64,000 bases of DNA from an uncultured Sphingomonadales bacterium (GCA_903821605.1 CAIJLZ010000011.1:124001-188000), one strand, 5' to 3'; counted from the first letter of the stretch, positions 1-10,513 are shown. Notes: a model not told the origin generated them from the letters alone. Translations and numbers: made by a program.

Positions 1-846
1 GGCTATCAGGTGATGAGCCTGTCGGCACTGACCAAGATGAGTGAGGATGGCGTCGCGTTTCAAAGCCATCTCGACGGCTCGCGCCACATGATCACACCGG
101 AACGCTCGATGGAAATCCAGCGGCTGCTCGGCTCCGACATCGTCATGGCATTCGACGAATGCACCAAGAACGGCGCGACCCGCGATGAAGCGGCGCGCTC
201 GATGGAACGCTCGATGCGCTGGGCCAAGCGCTCACGCGATGGCTTTGACAGCGGCCACGACCATGCCGCCCGCGCCGCGCTGTTCGGCATCCAGCAGGGC
301 TCGCTCGACGAAGCGCTACGCCTGCAATCGGCGGAGGCGCTGAAAGACATCGGTTTTGACGGCTATGCCATCGGCGGCCTTGCCGTGGGCGAGGGACAAG
401 AAGCCATGTTCGGCGTGCTCGATTATGCGCCGGGCCAGTTGCCGGACGACAAGCCGCGCTATCTGATGGGGGTCGGCAAGCCGGACGACATCGTCGGCGC
501 GGTTGAACGCGGGATCGATATGTTCGATTGCGTGCTCCCCACCCGTTCGGGCCGCAATGGGCAGGCCTTTACCTGGAACGGCCCGATCAACATCCGCAAC
601 GCCAAGCATGCGGAAGACATGTCCCCGCTTGATGCGCGTTGCGGCTGCCCGGCCTGCACCCGCTTCTCGCGGGCCTATCTCCACCATCTCAACCGTTCGG
701 GCGAAATTCTCGGCGCGATGCTGATGACCCAACACAATATCTGGTTCTACCAGGCGCTGATGCAGGGTTTGCGCGATGCCATCGCATCCGGCACCCTGAC
801 GAGCTTTGCCAACACCTTCCGGCAGAACTACAAGCGAACACCATGA
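1..846 (+). CDS. tgt: tRNA-guanine transglycosylase, 5'-truncated by window
   Basis: This is the C-terminal ~281 residues of queuine/preQ1 tRNA-ribosyltransferase, which exchanges G34 of GUN-anticodon tRNAs for a queuosine precursor. The frame is open from base 1 and begins at GYQVMSL, so the catalytic DSG that precedes it is just outside the window. Visible family motifs are [18 protein letters not shown], the substrate loop [10 protein letters not shown], the nucleophile region MFDCVLPTR, the zinc ligands C-G-C-P-A-C with the following H, and the terminal [10 protein letters not shown]. It is 26 bases upstream of gor on the same strand. This housekeeping copy is a useful reference for the divergent TGT-like gene at 61,935-63,218. 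The GTG at base 10 is an internal codon, not a start. Confidence 0.97.
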   Translation, partial: GYQVMSLSALTKMSEDGVAFQSHLDGSRHMITPERSMEIQRLLGSDIVMAFDECTKNGATRDEAARSMERSMRWAKRSRDGFDSGHDHAARAALFGIQQGSLDEALRLQSAEALKDIGFDGYAIGGLAVGEGQEAMFGVLDYAPGQLPDDKPRYLMGVGKPDDIVGAVERGIDMFDCVLPTRSGRNGQAFTWNGPINIRNAKHAEDMSPLDARCGCPACTRFSRAYLHHLNRSGEILGAMLMTQHNIWFYQALMQGLRDAIASGTLTSFANTFRQNYKRTP

Positions 847-872
847 CACCCGCTTTTGTGAGACCCTGACCC

Positions 873-2219
873 ATGTCCTTCGATTTCGACCTGTTCATCA
901 TCGGTGCCGGTTCCGGCGGTGTCCGCGCCTCGCGTATCGCGGCGTCTCATGGGGCCAAGGTGGCGGTCGCGGAAGAATATCGGGTTGGCGGCACCTGCGT
1001 CATTCGCGGCTGCGTGCCGAAGAAGATGCTCGTCTATGGCGCGCATTTCGCCGAAGACCTGCACGATGCCGAGCGCTTCGGTTGGGACATTGCCGGGGCG
1101 GCGTTCAACTGGCCACGGCTGCGCGATGTCGTGCTGGCGGATGTGACGCGACTAGAGGGGCTGTACACCCAGACGCTCAACAATAATGCCGTAACGCTCT
1201 TTCCCGAGCGCGCGCGCGTGAGCGGCCCGCAGGAGGTCACTTTGGCCTCGGGCCAAAAGATCAGCGCCAAGGTCATTCTGATCGCGGTCGGTGCATGGCC
1301 GGCGGTACCGAACATTCCGGGCGCGGAACTGGGCATCACCTCGAACGAGATTTTTCACCTCGACACCCTGCCCAAGCGGGCGGTGATTGCGGGTGCGGGC
1401 TATATCGCCAATGAATTCGCCGGCATCCTTCATGCCTTTGGGGTGGAGGTGACGCTGGTCACGCGCGGCGACCGCATGTTGCGCGGTTATGATACCGAAA
1501 TCGTCGACCGGCTGGTCGCGATGACCACTGCCAAGGGCGTGGACATCCGCTTCAACTTCCCGTTCAAGGCCATCACCCGGCAGGGCGATGGTAGCCTGCT
1601 GGTCGATGGTGGCGAAGCCGGGCAGATCGCCACCGATCTGGTACTTTTCGCGACCGGCCGCACCCCAAAGACGCAGGGTCTCGGGCTGGAAACAGCGGGC
1701 GTCGAACTGGATGGCAATGGCGCGATCATGGTCGATGCCTATCACCGCAGCAATGTCGCGAGCATCTACGCGGTCGGCGATGTCACCAACCGGGTGCAAT
1801 TGACCCCGGTCGCGATCCGTGAAGGCCATGCCTTTGCCGATACCGTATTCGGCGGACGACCGCGCACCATCGACTATGACGCGATCCCGACCGCCGTGTT
1901 CAGCAGCCCGCCGCTGGCCGGGGTCGGCATGACGGAATGCGATGCACGCGCCGCCCATGGCGACCAGATCAAGGTCTACACATCCGATTTCCGCCCGATG
2001 AAGAATGTCGTCTCAGGCCGGATGGAGCGCGGGCTTTATAAAATGATCACCTGCGGGCCGGAGGAAAAGGTCATCGGCCTGCACCTGATCGGGCCGGATT
2101 CCTCGGAAATTCTCCAAGCGGCGGCGATTGCGGTCAAGGCTGGCCTGACCAAGGCGGCGTTTGATGACACCGTGGCGCTGCACCCAAGCATGGCCGAGGA
2201 ACTCGTGCTGATGAAGTGA
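873..2219 (+). CDS. gor: glutathione-disulfide reductase
   Basis: This is a 448-aa FAD/NADPH-dependent class I pyridine nucleotide-disulfide oxidoreductase that regenerates reduced glutathione in the cytoplasm. The N-terminus has the FAD-binding GAGSGGVRA motif, followed by the redox-active disulfide in GGTCVIRGCVPKK (C-x4-C). A second Rossmann fold (GAGYIANEFAG) binds NADPH, and the C-terminal dimerisation domain ends with the conserved HPS...EE motif that supplies the active-site histidine. Full length for the family. It follows tgt by 26 bases and is probably co-transcribed, although the start has no strong Shine-Dalgarno sequence. Mycothione and trypanothione reductases are related but less likely in this lineage. 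Confidence 0.95.
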   Translation: MSFDFDLFIIGAGSGGVRASRIAASHGAKVAVAEEYRVGGTCVIRGCVPKKMLVYGAHFAEDLHDAERFGWDIAGAAFNWPRLRDVVLADVTRLEGLYTQTLNNNAVTLFPERARVSGPQEVTLASGQKISAKVILIAVGAWPAVPNIPGAELGITSNEIFHLDTLPKRAVIAGAGYIANEFAGILHAFGVEVTLVTRGDRMLRGYDTEIVDRLVAMTTAKGVDIRFNFPFKAITRQGDGSLLVDGGEAGQIATDLVLFATGRTPKTQGLGLETAGVELDGNGAIMVDAYHRSNVASIYAVGDVTNRVQLTPVAIREGHAFADTVFGGRPRTIDYDAIPTAVFSSPPLAGVGMTECDARAAHGDQIKVYTSDFRPMKNVVSGRMERGLYKMITCGPEEKVIGLHLIGPDSSEILQAAAIAVKAGLTKAAFDDTVALHPSMAEELVLMK

Positions 2220-2245
2220 TAAAGGGGGGGGGGCGCTCCCTCCCT

Positions 2246-2332
2246 CGTCATGCCGAACTTGATTCAGGATCTTCCCGAACTCCACCGCTGCGACCTCTCC
2301 ATGCTGGATGCTGAAACGAGTTCAGCATGACG
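2246..2332. repeat. dyad repeat element, copy A
   Basis: The element starts CGTCATGCCGAAC and ends GTTCAGCATGACG, so its outer arms are inverted repeats. The arms themselves hold smaller palindromes around GAACTTGATTC and GAAACGAGTTC. It sits in the gap between convergent gor and tatC. Related copies are at 6453-6535, 6709-6792 and 15015-15084. Confidence 0.75.
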
Positions 2333-2350
2333 AGGGTAAGAGCGGGCGGC

Positions 2351-3124
2351 TTATTCGACCGGCACCATCGTCTTGCCGCGCCGTTTTTCATTGAACCAGA
2401 TGCCCAGCAGCGCGAATTCGTAGAGGATGACCAGCGGCACGGCGAGCAATAGCTGCGACACCACATCGGGCGGGGTCAACACGGCGGCGATGGCGAAGGC
2501 CCCAACAATGGCATAGCGCCGACCGTCCGAAAGCTGTTGCCGAGTGACAATCCCCACCATCTCCAGCAGCACCAACAGCACCGGCAGCAGGAACGCCACG
2601 CCAAAGCCAAAGATGAACTTGGTGACAAAGTCGAGATAATTGCCGATCGCTGGCAAGGCTTCCGAAGTCACCCCGCCAAAGTCGCCCGAATAGCCCAGCA
2701 GAAAATGCAGCGCGACCGGCATGGCGAAGAAATAGGCGAGCGACGCCCCCATCGCGAACAGCACCGGCGTCAACAGCAGAAAGGGCAGAAAGGCCTTTTT
2801 CTCATTGGTGTACAAGCCGGGCGCGATGAACTTCCACGCTTGGATCGCGAACACCGGAAAGGCGAGCATCAACGCGGCAAAGAACGCAACCTTGAGTTCG
2901 ACGAAAAACGCCTCAAAAATATCGGTGTAGATCAGCTTGCCCTGCCCCGCCATGAGTAGCGGCCGGACAAGCACGGTGAAAATCGGCTTCGAGAAATAGA
3001 GACAAACGCCAAAGGCCAGCGCAAAGGCGCAAATGCTCCACAACAACCGGTTGCGCAACTCGATCAGATGTTCGAGCAGCGGCGCCTTGGTATCGTCCAG
3101 ATCCTCGGTCAATTTAGGCTTCAC
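2351..3124 (-). CDS. tatC: Sec-independent protein translocase TatC
   Basis: TatC is the multi-spanning receptor of the twin-arginine translocase, which binds RR signal peptides and moves folded proteins across the inner membrane. The sequence has the N-terminal LLEHLIELRNRLL motif, six hydrophobic segments, and the FLLLTP and VFAIQAWKF regions typical of the family. The open frame begins with TTG at 3157 (268 aa), but a GTG at 3124 (VKPKLTEDL, 257 aa) is a better start, because it leaves only an 11-base overlap with the tatB stop and follows a GAGG. It is the last gene of tatA-tatB-tatC. Confidence 0.95.
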   Translation of the reverse strand: MKPKLTEDLDDTKAPLLEHLIELRNRLLWSICAFALAFGVCLYFSKPIFTVLVRPLLMAGQGKLIYTDIFEAFFVELKVAFFAALMLAFPVFAIQAWKFIAPGLYTNEKKAFLPFLLLTPVLFAMGASLAYFFAMPVALHFLLGYSGDFGGVTSEALPAIGNYLDFVTKFIFGFGVAFLLPVLLVLLEMVGIVTRQQLSDGRRYAIVGAFAIAAVLTPPDVVSQLLLAVPLVILYEFALLGIWFNEKRRGKTMVPVE

Positions 3125-3458
3125 CCTCGTTACGGGCGGCGGGCGGCGCCGGCTCAATCACATCCGGCTGAGGCGTCGTGGCGGGTGGCCCATCTGCGGA
3201 ATGGTCGCGATAGGCATCCGTCATCGGATGCTCGCGCATGATCCGTTCGTTTTGTTCCGCCCATTTGCGGTTGAGATCTTCCATTTCGGACTGGCGGATC
3301 ATCTCATCCATGCCGCTGCGCAAATGGCGTGCCATGCCGCGCGCCTTACCGACCCAATGACCGACAACGCGCATCACGCGCGGCAGGTCCTTCGGCCCGA
3401 TCACGACCAGCGCGACCAACGCCACCATCAGCAGTTCGGACGATGCGATATCGAACAT
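3114..3458 (-). CDS. tatB: Sec-independent protein translocase TatB
   Basis: This 114-aa single-span protein has the MFDIASSELLMVALVALVVIGPKDLP N-terminus, split here as a membrane segment followed by the conserved GPKDLP hinge, and then an amphipathic helix (VMRVVGHWVGKARGMARHLR). TatB works with TatC to recognise twin-arginine signal peptides. The C-terminal third is Pro/Ala-rich and overlaps the start of tatC. The ATG at 3458 is the natural start. Confidence 0.94.
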   Translation of the reverse strand: MFDIASSELLMVALVALVVIGPKDLPRVMRVVGHWVGKARGMARHLRSGMDEMIRQSEMEDLNRKWAEQNERIMREHPMTDAYRDHSADGPPATTPQPDVIEPAPPAARNEGEA

Positions 3459-3564
3459 TCCGGTTCCTTGATCGGGCGACTGACAACTTCACCCCTGCCC
3501 GTCCACGCCCTGCCACATCATCGCGCGTCGTCGCCAACACGCGAAACCCTTTGCAGGGAAAGGC

Positions 3565-3792
3565 TCAGCGCGACTGTTCGTCGGGCGTCTTGCTGTTTTC
3601 GATCACCGGCGGCGGCGGCGGAGTCTGGGATTCGACACGCTTCGCCGTGTCATCTTCTTCTGACATGCCTTTTTTGAACGCCTTGATGCCCTTGGCGACG
3701 TCGCCCATCATATCGGAAAAGCGACCCTTGCCGAACAACAGCATCACGAGAATGCCGACGACGAGCCAATGCCAAATGCTGAAACTGCCCAT
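3565..3792 (-). CDS. tatA: Sec-independent protein translocase TatA
   Basis: This 75-aa protein has a short periplasmic N-terminus, one hydrophobic segment ([13 protein letters not shown]), the FGKGR hinge and an amphipathic helix ([16 protein letters not shown]), the classic TatA layout. TatA oligomerises to form the translocation path. It is first in the tatABC order, 106 bases before tatB and 23 bases after scpB, so the whole nagZ-scpA-scpB-tatABC block may be one transcription unit. Confidence 0.95.
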   Translation of the reverse strand: MGSFSIWHWLVVGILVMLLFGKGRFSDMMGDVAKGIKAFKKGMSEEDDTAKRVESQTPPPPPVIENSKTPDEQSR

Positions 3793-3815
3793 TAAAGTCT
3801 CCTTGTGAAGCCTCT

Positions 3816-4439
3816 CTACTCGTCCTCGCTTGTGCTTTCCAGCGCGAGTTGCATCATTGCATCGTCAATCGGGTCAAGCAGGCCCGCCGCCTTCAAATCT
3901 TCGATCCCCGGCAGATCGCGCCGCGAACTCAGGCCGAAATGCGCCAGAAACGCCGGCGTCGTCGCATAGAGCAGCGGGCGCCCCGGGCTTTCGCGACGTC
4001 CGGCCGGGCGCACCCAAGCCGCCTCCAGCAGCACGTCGAGCGTGCCCTTCGAAATCTGCACGCCGCGAATCGCTTCGATCTCGCCCCGGCTCACCGGCTC
4101 ATGATAGGCGATAATGGCCAGCGTTTCGATCGCCGCACGCGACAATTTGCGCGTCTCCTCTTTCTCCCGACGCAGCAGATAAGCAAGGTCGGCCGCCGTC
4201 TGGAAATGCCAGCGGCCACCGCGTTCGACCAGATTGATCCCGCGCCCGGCATATTGCGCCGCCAGCGCGCGCAGTGATGCCGCCAACCCCGCCTGTGGCC
4301 CAAGATGGCGTTCGATTTCAGCCAGCGACAGCGGCTCCTCTGCCGCAAACAATAAGGCCTCCAGCGCCCGCAGCCGATCCTCCTCGGCAACTCCAAAAGG
4401 CAGCGATTCCAGGCTTTCTTCGATCGATTCTTCAGACAT
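3816..4439 (-). CDS. scpB: segregation and condensation protein B
   Basis: This 207-aa protein is the ScpB subunit of the bacterial SMC condensin complex. It shows two tandem winged-helix domains, with the family signatures [17 protein letters not shown] near the N-terminus and [24 protein letters not shown] in the middle, then RGVQ and [19 protein letters not shown]. Its start overlaps the scpA stop by 8 bases, which indicates translational coupling of the two non-SMC subunits. Confidence 0.95.
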   Translation of the reverse strand: MSEESIEESLESLPFGVAEEDRLRALEALLFAAEEPLSLAEIERHLGPQAGLAASLRALAAQYAGRGINLVERGGRWHFQTAADLAYLLRREKEETRKLSRAAIETLAIIAYHEPVSRGEIEAIRGVQISKGTLDVLLEAAWVRPAGRRESPGRPLLYATTPAFLAHFGLSSRRDLPGIEDLKAAGLLDPIDDAMMQLALESTSEDE

Positions 4440-5208
4440 GCGCCTGTGCCTTCCGTAACATCAGCGGGGCAAAGGCCCCATCCTGCGCCAGTTCGACCTT
4501 ACCCGTCCGCGCCAGTTCAAGCGCCGCGACAAAGGAGGATGCCAAGGCCGAGCGGCGATAGGCCGGATCCGCCTCGGTCGGAAGAAAGCTCGCAATCTCG
4601 GCCCAATCAATCTGAACACCGACCAACCGGCCTACGCGCTCAATCGCCTCGTCCAATGGCATGACATGGCGTATCCGGACGAGATGGACCGGCGGTTCGG
4701 CCCGGGCGCGGATATGCCCATAGGCCGCAATCAGATCGAACAGCGACGCATCCCACGCCGCCTTGCGGAAGGTGCGGATGCCTTCCGGCGATGCCCGCAA
4801 AAACACGTCGCGGCCCAGCCGGTCGCGCGCCATCAATCGCGCCCCGCCTTCGCGCATCGCATCAAGCCGTTGCAGCCGCAATTGCAGCCGCAGCGCCAAT
4901 TCTTCGGGGTCCGGATCAATATCCGCCGGGCGCGGCAGCAACAGGCCCGATTTGAGATAGGCGAGCCACGCCGCCATCACGAGATAATCCGCCGCGAGTT
5001 CAAGCCGTAGCTGCTTCGCATCGCGGATGAAGTTCAGATATTGATCGACCAGTTCAAGGATCGAAATTTCGCGCAGATCGACCTTCTGGCCGCGCGCCAG
5101 CGTCAGCAGCAGATCAAGCGGCCCTTCCCAGCCGCCAACATCAATCACCAGCCGTTCGGCCTCGCCCGTCTCGGACGTCGGCTCGAACAGCATGGGCGCC
5201 TCGCTCAT
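4432..5208 (-). CDS. scpA: segregation and condensation protein A
   Basis: This 258-aa kleisin subunit bridges SMC heads and binds ScpB. The N-terminal signature GWEGPLDLLLTLARGQKVDLREISI is visible as its two halves GPLDLLL and VDLREISI, followed by LAADYLVMAAWLAYLKS. The C-terminal winged helix (SSFVAALELARTGKVELAQ) contacts the SMC head. The stop of nagZ shares one base with its ATG. Confidence 0.95.
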   Translation of the reverse strand: MSEAPMLFEPTSETGEAERLVIDVGGWEGPLDLLLTLARGQKVDLREISILELVDQYLNFIRDAKQLRLELAADYLVMAAWLAYLKSGLLLPRPADIDPDPEELALRLQLRLQRLDAMREGGARLMARDRLGRDVFLRASPEGIRTFRKAAWDASLFDLIAAYGHIRARAEPPVHLVRIRHVMPLDEAIERVGRLVGVQIDWAEIASFLPTEADPAYRRSALASSFVAALELARTGKVELAQDGAFAPLMLRKAQAHV

Positions 5209-6224
5209 CAGGCGGCGAGCCCCAGCAATTGGTCACGCTTGGCGGTGACGGCAGCAAGATCCTCACCCACCAGCGGATCGATCCCGACCACCGCAGCCAT
5301 CGCCCGGTCAAGCCGGAGCCGCGCCATATCCCCGATCTCACCGAGCGCGCCGACAATGCTCTCCATCTCGGCAAAGTCGCCCGAACAATGCAGCGCGACA
5401 TCACAACCGGCCCGCACCACGCCGGTGGCGCGTTCGCCGAAGCTGCCGGTCAGCGCCTTCATCCCAAGGTCATCAGACATCAACAGGCCATCAAAACCAA
5501 TCCGGCCCCGGATGATATCGCCAATCACAATCGGCGACAGGCTGGCACAGCGGTCCTTGTCCCACGCCGGGTAAACAATATGCGCGGTCATCGCCATCGG
5601 CGCAGCGTGCAGCGCAATGAACGGGGCGAGATCGATTTCCAGTGCCTCGGCGCTGGCATCCACCACCGGCAAATCGAGATGGCTATCGGCGTAAGAGCGG
5701 CCATGGCCGGGGATATGCTTGATAATCCCGACCACGCCAGCCGAGGCCATGCCTTCAAGCACCGCCTGACCCATGGCGGCGATGCGGATCGGTTCGGCGC
5801 CCAGCGCACGGTCACCGATGATGTCATGCGCATCCGGCTGGCGGACATCGAGCAGCGGCAGGCAGTTCACATTGATCCCGGCCCGGTGCAGCACCAGCGC
5901 AATCGCGCGGGCATTGGCACGTGCCGCCTCAATCGCCGACATCGGGGCCATATCATAGAGCTTGTCGAACAATTCGGCCTTGGGAAAGGCGGGCCAGACC
6001 GGCGGCTGCATCCGGGCGACGCGCCCGCCTTCCTGATCGATCAGGATCGGCACATCATCGCGGCCCGATAGTTCGCGCAGGCTATCGGTCAGGGCGCGCA
6101 ACTGGTCTTCGCCGGAAATATTGCGCTTGAACAGGATATAGCCGGCAGGATCGGACGCCCGAAACAAGGCGCGCTCGCGCTCGGTCAGTGCTTCGCCTTC
6201 AAGCCCGAAAATAACTGGTTGCAT
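5208..6224 (-). CDS. nagZ: beta-N-acetylhexosaminidase NagZ
   Basis: This glycoside hydrolase family 3 enzyme removes N-acetylglucosamine from anhydro-muropeptides in cytoplasmic cell-wall recycling. Diagnostic motifs are LIDQEGGRVARM, KHIPGHGRSYADSHLDLP (containing the mobile-loop His) and MSDDLGMKAL with the nucleophile Asp. The open frame extends to 6275, but the ATG at 6224 (MQPVIFGLEGE, 338 aa) matches family length and has GGGAAC upstream. It is placed before scpA, an arrangement common in sphingomonads. Confidence 0.94.
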   Translation of the reverse strand: MQPVIFGLEGEALTERERALFRASDPAGYILFKRNISGEDQLRALTDSLRELSGRDDVPILIDQEGGRVARMQPPVWPAFPKAELFDKLYDMAPMSAIEAARANARAIALVLHRAGINVNCLPLLDVRQPDAHDIIGDRALGAEPIRIAAMGQAVLEGMASAGVVGIIKHIPGHGRSYADSHLDLPVVDASAEALEIDLAPFIALHAAPMAMTAHIVYPAWDKDRCASLSPIVIGDIIRGRIGFDGLLMSDDLGMKALTGSFGERATGVVRAGCDVALHCSGDFAEMESIVGALGEIGDMARLRLDRAMAAVVGIDPLVGEDLAAVTAKRDQLLGLAA

Positions 6225-6404
6225 CGATGTTCCCGTTCGACCCCTGATCGGCCCTGATGGCCGGGGCCACAACATAAGGCGTCCGGCGGTAAAGGCAATC
6301 TGGCGGACGCTTGTAGCTGTGGATAGATGCCCCTGCCTGCCGCCGCGTTCGTGCCCCCAATGGTTCGTTGAAGTGAAAGTTCGTCATCCAACACCCAAAG
6401 CCCT

Positions 6405-6452
6405 CGTCATCACAATGCTTCATCATCGCAATGCTTCGTCATCGCCATGCTT
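6405..6452. repeat. three 16-base tandem units
   Basis: The units read CGTCATCACAATGCTT, CATCATCGCAATGCTT and CGTCATCGCCATGCTT, head to tail, and run directly into the CGTCATCC that opens the adjoining dyad element. Confidence 0.8.
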
Positions 6453-6535
6453 CGTCATCCTGAACTCGTTTCAGGATCTCCCCCCAACCACGTCGCCCCT
6501 GCCATGCGGGGTGCTGAAACAGGTTCAGCATGACG
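6453..6535. repeat. dyad repeat element, copy B
   Basis: It has outer arms CGTCATCCTGAAC and GTTCAGCATGACG in inverted orientation. It is nearly identical to copy C, including the centre (CGTCGCCCCTGCCAT). Confidence 0.8.
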
Positions 6536-6708
6536 AAAAAGGGGATGAGGCGGGAGAGCCTGAAAATGGGAACGTGGGAACGCGCGACAGCGGGAGCGCG
6601 GCACAGCGCACGGGCAAGAGCCCACCGCACCCAGCACCGCTACCCATCACCTCATCGGTTCGCTATCGATTAACTTCATCGCCCAAGAGGCTCGCCACCC
6701 AAAGCCCT

Positions 6709-6792
6709 CGTCATCCTGAACTCGTTTCAGGATCTCCCCCCCAACCGCGTCGCCCCTGCCATACGGGGTGCTGAAACAAGTTCAGCATGACG
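6709..6792. repeat. dyad repeat element, copy C
   Basis: Same structure and almost the same sequence as copy B, 173 bases away, with matching flanks on both sides. Confidence 0.8.
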
Positions 6793-6844
6793 AAAAAGGG
6801 GATGAGGCACGGCACAGGGAAAGCGCATCAAAAAGGCGCGGCGT

Positions 6845-9214
6845 TTAACCGCGCAGTGTCGCGCCCGCCTTGTTCGCTGCTGCCACCACCTTGTCGGAAA
6901 TCGCCTTCAAGGCCGCTTCGTCATAGCTCTTGTCGATCGGCTGGAGCGTCACCTCAATCGCGACCGACTTTTGCCCCTCCGGCACGCCTTGGCCGGTGAA
7001 CAGGTCGAACAGCCGCACCACGGTGATATTGGCCTTATCCGCCCCGCGCACGGCGCGCAGCAAGGCGTCAACCGGCTCATCCGCCGCCATCAGAAAGGCA
7101 AAATCACGGCGCACTGCCTGCAAGGCAGGTGGCGTGTAGGCCGGGCGGGCAAAGCCATCCTTGCCCTTTTTCGCCGGGATCGCGTCGAGATAGATTTCGA
7201 GCGCCACCACCGGGCCATCCAGATCGAACGCCTTGGCAGTGAGCGGGTGGAGCGCGCCGAAGCTTGCCACGACATTTTTCGGCCCGAGCCGCAGCGTCGC
7301 CGACTGGCCGGGATGATAATGATCCCCGGCCTCGCCCATCACCTGCAAATTCTCGACCGGCGCACCCGCCGCCGCCAGCAGCGCCAGCGCCTCGGCCTTG
7401 GCGTCGAACGCGTCGAAACCCTGGGCCTTGCCGCTCTGCCAATTGCGCGGGTTGCGCTCGCCCGCCAGCACGACGCCAAGCGTCAACCGCTCGCCATCGG
7501 CCAGATAGCGGCGACCAATTTCGAACAGGCGAATGCTCTCCGCACCGCGATCAGCGTTGCGCTGGGCCGCGGCAAGCAGGCCCGGCAACAGGCTTGGCCG
7601 CATGACCTTCAAATCTTCGGAAATCGGATTGGCAAGCGACCAGACGCCGCCACCAAATGCCCCGGCCTGCGCCTCGGGCAGGAACGACCAGGTAATCGCC
7701 TCTTGCAAGCCGCGCGCGGCCGCTGCCCGGCGGGCCTTGCGTTCGACCATCTGCATCGGCGTGGCGGTCGGGCGGGCCACGCCCTCGTCACGCGGCAAGG
7801 GGGTGCTTGGCACATTATCGAGACCGATCACGCGGATGACCTCTTCCACCAGATCAGCCGCGCCATCGACGTCGCGCCGCCAGCTTGGCACCAGCACGGT
7901 CCAGCCGGCATCGATCTTGAAGCCCAGCGCCGCCAAAATCTGGCGTTGCTGCGCGTCCGGCACCTCAACGCCGCCCAGACGCTGGCTCAACTGCGGGTCA
8001 TATTGAATGGTGCGGCCAAGTTCCGGCGGTTGACCGGCGCGGACAATCTCCGACGCCTCGCCGCCGCAGATCGACTGGATCAACCCGGTCAACAAGATGG
8101 TCGCATCGTCCAGAAACGCCGGGTCAACCCCGCGTTCGAACCGGCTGCGCGCATCAGAGGCGAGCGCCAACTTCTGCCCGGTGCGGGCGATATGATCCGG
8201 GTCGAAATAGGCGACTTCGAGCAGCACATCGGTGGTCGTTTCCGCACAACCCGAATGTTCGCCGCCCATGATGCCCGCAATATCATGCGCGCCATTGGCG
8301 TCGGCGATGACCGTCATCGTCTCGTCAAGCGTATAGGCCTTGCCGTTGAGCGCGGTCACCGTTTCGCCTGCCTTCGCCTTGCGGGCGACGACCGGGCCGG
8401 ACAGCTTGGCGAGATCATAGGCATGGCTCGGCCGGCCATGATCAAGCATGACATAATTGGTGATATCGACCAGCGCCGAAATCGGCCGCTGCCCGACCGC
8501 CTTCAACCGGCGCTGCATCCATTCGGGCGAGGTGCCATTGGTCACGCCCTTGATGACACGGCCATAAAAAGCCGGGCAGCCAGCCTGATCATCGGTGCGA
8601 ATTTCGACCGGGCACGCGAAGGTCGCGTTGACCTGCGGGAGAGCAAGCGGCTTTAGCGTGCCGAAGCCAGCGGCGGCCAGATCGCGGGCAATGCCGCGCA
8701 CGCCCATGCAATCCTGTCGATTGGGGGTAATCGCCACGTCGATCACCGGATCGTTCAGATCGGCATAATCGGCAAATGCCGTGCCGACCGGCGCACCTTC
8801 GGGCAATTCGATGATGCCGTCATGGTCTTCGCCCAATTCCAGTTCGCGGGTCGAGCACATCATGCCGTTCGATTCCACGCCCCGGATCGCGGCCTTGCGC
8901 AGCACCATGCCATTGGCGGGCACGGTCGCCCCCTCAATGCCAAACACGCCGTAGAGGCCCGCGCGGGCATTGGGGGCGCCGCAGACGACCTGCAACGGGC
9001 CGTCACCCGCATCGACCGTCAACACCTGCAACTTATCGGCCTGCGGATGCGGGGCGGCGGTCAGGATCTTGGCGACCTTGAAGCCCGCGAGCTTTTCAGC
9101 GGGGTTCTCGATCCCTTCAACTTCAAGCCCGATGCGGGTCAGCGCGACCGCAATCGCATCGATATCGGCATCGGTGTCGAGATGCTCCTTGAGCCAGGAC
9201 AAGGTGAACTTCAT
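6845..9214 (-). CDS. pheT: phenylalanine--tRNA ligase beta subunit
   Basis: This 789-aa beta subunit of the alpha2-beta2 PheRS charges tRNA-Phe. It begins [14 protein letters not shown], continues with an EMAP-like tRNA-binding domain ([11 protein letters not shown]), the B3/B4 editing domain ([11 protein letters not shown]), the B5 domain and the catalytic-like core, and ends with an anticodon-binding FDX-ACB domain ([19 protein letters not shown]). The frame stays open to 9373, but the ATG at 9214 is the family start and overlaps the pheS stop as ATGA. Confidence 0.96.
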   Translation of the reverse strand: MKFTLSWLKEHLDTDADIDAIAVALTRIGLEVEGIENPAEKLAGFKVAKILTAAPHPQADKLQVLTVDAGDGPLQVVCGAPNARAGLYGVFGIEGATVPANGMVLRKAAIRGVESNGMMCSTRELELGEDHDGIIELPEGAPVGTAFADYADLNDPVIDVAITPNRQDCMGVRGIARDLAAAGFGTLKPLALPQVNATFACPVEIRTDDQAGCPAFYGRVIKGVTNGTSPEWMQRRLKAVGQRPISALVDITNYVMLDHGRPSHAYDLAKLSGPVVARKAKAGETVTALNGKAYTLDETMTVIADANGAHDIAGIMGGEHSGCAETTTDVLLEVAYFDPDHIARTGQKLALASDARSRFERGVDPAFLDDATILLTGLIQSICGGEASEIVRAGQPPELGRTIQYDPQLSQRLGGVEVPDAQQRQILAALGFKIDAGWTVLVPSWRRDVDGAADLVEEVIRVIGLDNVPSTPLPRDEGVARPTATPMQMVERKARRAAAARGLQEAITWSFLPEAQAGAFGGGVWSLANPISEDLKVMRPSLLPGLLAAAQRNADRGAESIRLFEIGRRYLADGERLTLGVVLAGERNPRNWQSGKAQGFDAFDAKAEALALLAAAGAPVENLQVMGEAGDHYHPGQSATLRLGPKNVVASFGALHPLTAKAFDLDGPVVALEIYLDAIPAKKGKDGFARPAYTPPALQAVRRDFAFLMAADEPVDALLRAVRGADKANITVVRLFDLFTGQGVPEGQKSVAIEVTLQPIDKSYDEAALKAISDKVVAAANKAGATLRG

Positions 9215-10305
9215 GCGCCCACTCCCCCCGACAGCGTGGGCACGTCGAGCGCCGCAAAACCATAATGCCGCAACCAACGCAGGTCGCCATCGAAGAATGC
9301 GCGCAAATCGTCCATCCCGTATTTCAACATCGCCAACCGGTCGACCCCGGTGCCAAAGGCAAAGCCCTGCCACTCATTCGGGTCCAACCCGCAGGCTTCG
9401 ATCACCTTGGGGTGCACCATGCCGGAGCCGAGCACCTCCATCCAGCCTTCCGACCCACCGATCACCCGGCGACCCGATTTGTCGCGGGTGAAACCGACAT
9501 CGACCTCGGCCGACGGTTCGGTGAAGGGAAAATAGCTTGGCCGCATCCGCAGCACCACATCGTCACGCTCAAAGAACGCCTTGAGGAACGTCTCCAGCGT
9601 CCATTTGAGATGGCCCATATGAATGCCGCGATCGATCACCAGACCTTCGATCTGGTGGAACATCGGCGTGTGGGTCGCATCCGAATCCGAACGATAAACC
9701 CGGCCCGGCGCAATGATGCGGAACGGCGGCTGCTGGTTCATCATCGTGCGGATCTGCACCGGCGACGTATGGGTGCGCAGCAACATCTTTTTCCCATCGA
9801 CTTCATCGGGGAAATAGAAGGTGTCGTGCATCGCGCGCGCCGGATGGCTTTCCGGAATATTGAGCGCGGTGAAATTGTGCCAGTCGTCCTCCACCTCCGG
9901 GCCGGTTGCGACGGCAAAGCCGAGATCGGCGAAGATTTCCGCCAGCTCGTCCATCACCTGACTGACGGGGTGGACCGAACCGCCCGATTGGGCCGGTGCA
10001 GGCAGCGTCATGTCGAGCCGTTCACCCGCCAGCCGGGCATTGAGCGCCGCCGCCTCCAGCGCAGTCTTGCGCGCGGCGATGGCGTTGGTGACGGCCTCGC
10101 GCAGGCCATTGATCTGCGGACCCATCACCTGCCGCTCATCAGGCGACATACCGCCCAGCGACTTCAACAGCGCCGACACGCTGCCCTGCTTGCCAAGCGC
10201 AGCCACGCGAACGGCGTCCAGCGCCTCCAACGAGGCCGCCGCTTCGACTTGCGGCAACAACGACTGGCTCAGTGATTCAATCTCGCTCAAAACAACCCCC
10301 GTCAT
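9211..10305 (-). CDS. pheS: phenylalanine--tRNA ligase alpha subunit
   Basis: This catalytic alpha subunit of PheRS (about 364 aa) has an N-terminal coiled-coil for tRNA binding, then class II synthetase motifs: [19 protein letters not shown], the motif 2 region [27 protein letters not shown] and [17 protein letters not shown]. The open frame starts at 10401, but the ATG at 10305 ([12 protein letters not shown]) or the TTG four codons later gives the usual N-terminus. The ATG lies at the edge of a GTCATTCCCGC repeat-like sequence, so the start is not certain. Confidence 0.95.
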   Translation of the reverse strand: MTGVVLSEIESLSQSLLPQVEAAASLEALDAVRVAALGKQGSVSALLKSLGGMSPDERQVMGPQINGLREAVTNAIAARKTALEAAALNARLAGERLDMTLPAPAQSGGSVHPVSQVMDELAEIFADLGFAVATGPEVEDDWHNFTALNIPESHPARAMHDTFYFPDEVDGKKMLLRTHTSPVQIRTMMNQQPPFRIIAPGRVYRSDSDATHTPMFHQIEGLVIDRGIHMGHLKWTLETFLKAFFERDDVVLRMRPSYFPFTEPSAEVDVGFTRDKSGRRVIGGSEGWMEVLGSGMVHPKVIEACGLDPNEWQGFAFGTGVDRLAMLKYGMDDLRAFFDGDLRWLRHYGFAALDVPTLSGGVGA

Positions 10306-10513
10306 TCCCGCTGGGCACTCCGCCCCTACCCCGCCTGTGCAGGAAGATGGGGCGTAAGGACATGTCTGCGTCCCCTTAGGGCTTCTTTGCCATCGGCTCA
10401 AACCCTAATCCGGGCGGCTGGTGTCTAATTTTGCAATGGCAGATGCGGATTCAGCGCCGCTAAAGCGCGCCGATCGGACACTGCCCGCCCCGTTCGGACG
10501 CCCCCCAATACAC

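Larger units (their letters stand above)
6225..6844. other. 620-base gene-free stretch between nagZ and pheT
   Basis: No credible protein-coding frame or RNA gene is seen here. It is filled by a 16-base tandem repeat (6405-6452) and two near-identical dyad repeat elements (6453-6535 and 6709-6792). The two elements share flanks: ACCCAAAGCCCTCGTCATC occurs at 6393-6411 and again at 6697-6715, and GAAAAAGGGGATGAGG follows both, so about 110 bases appear duplicated. The nagZ promoter should lie at the left end. Confidence 0.7.

Noticed and set aside
6971-8656. 561-codon plus-strand frame across pheT
   Set aside because: It is antisense to a clear pheT with an Arg/His-rich composition typical of shadow frames.
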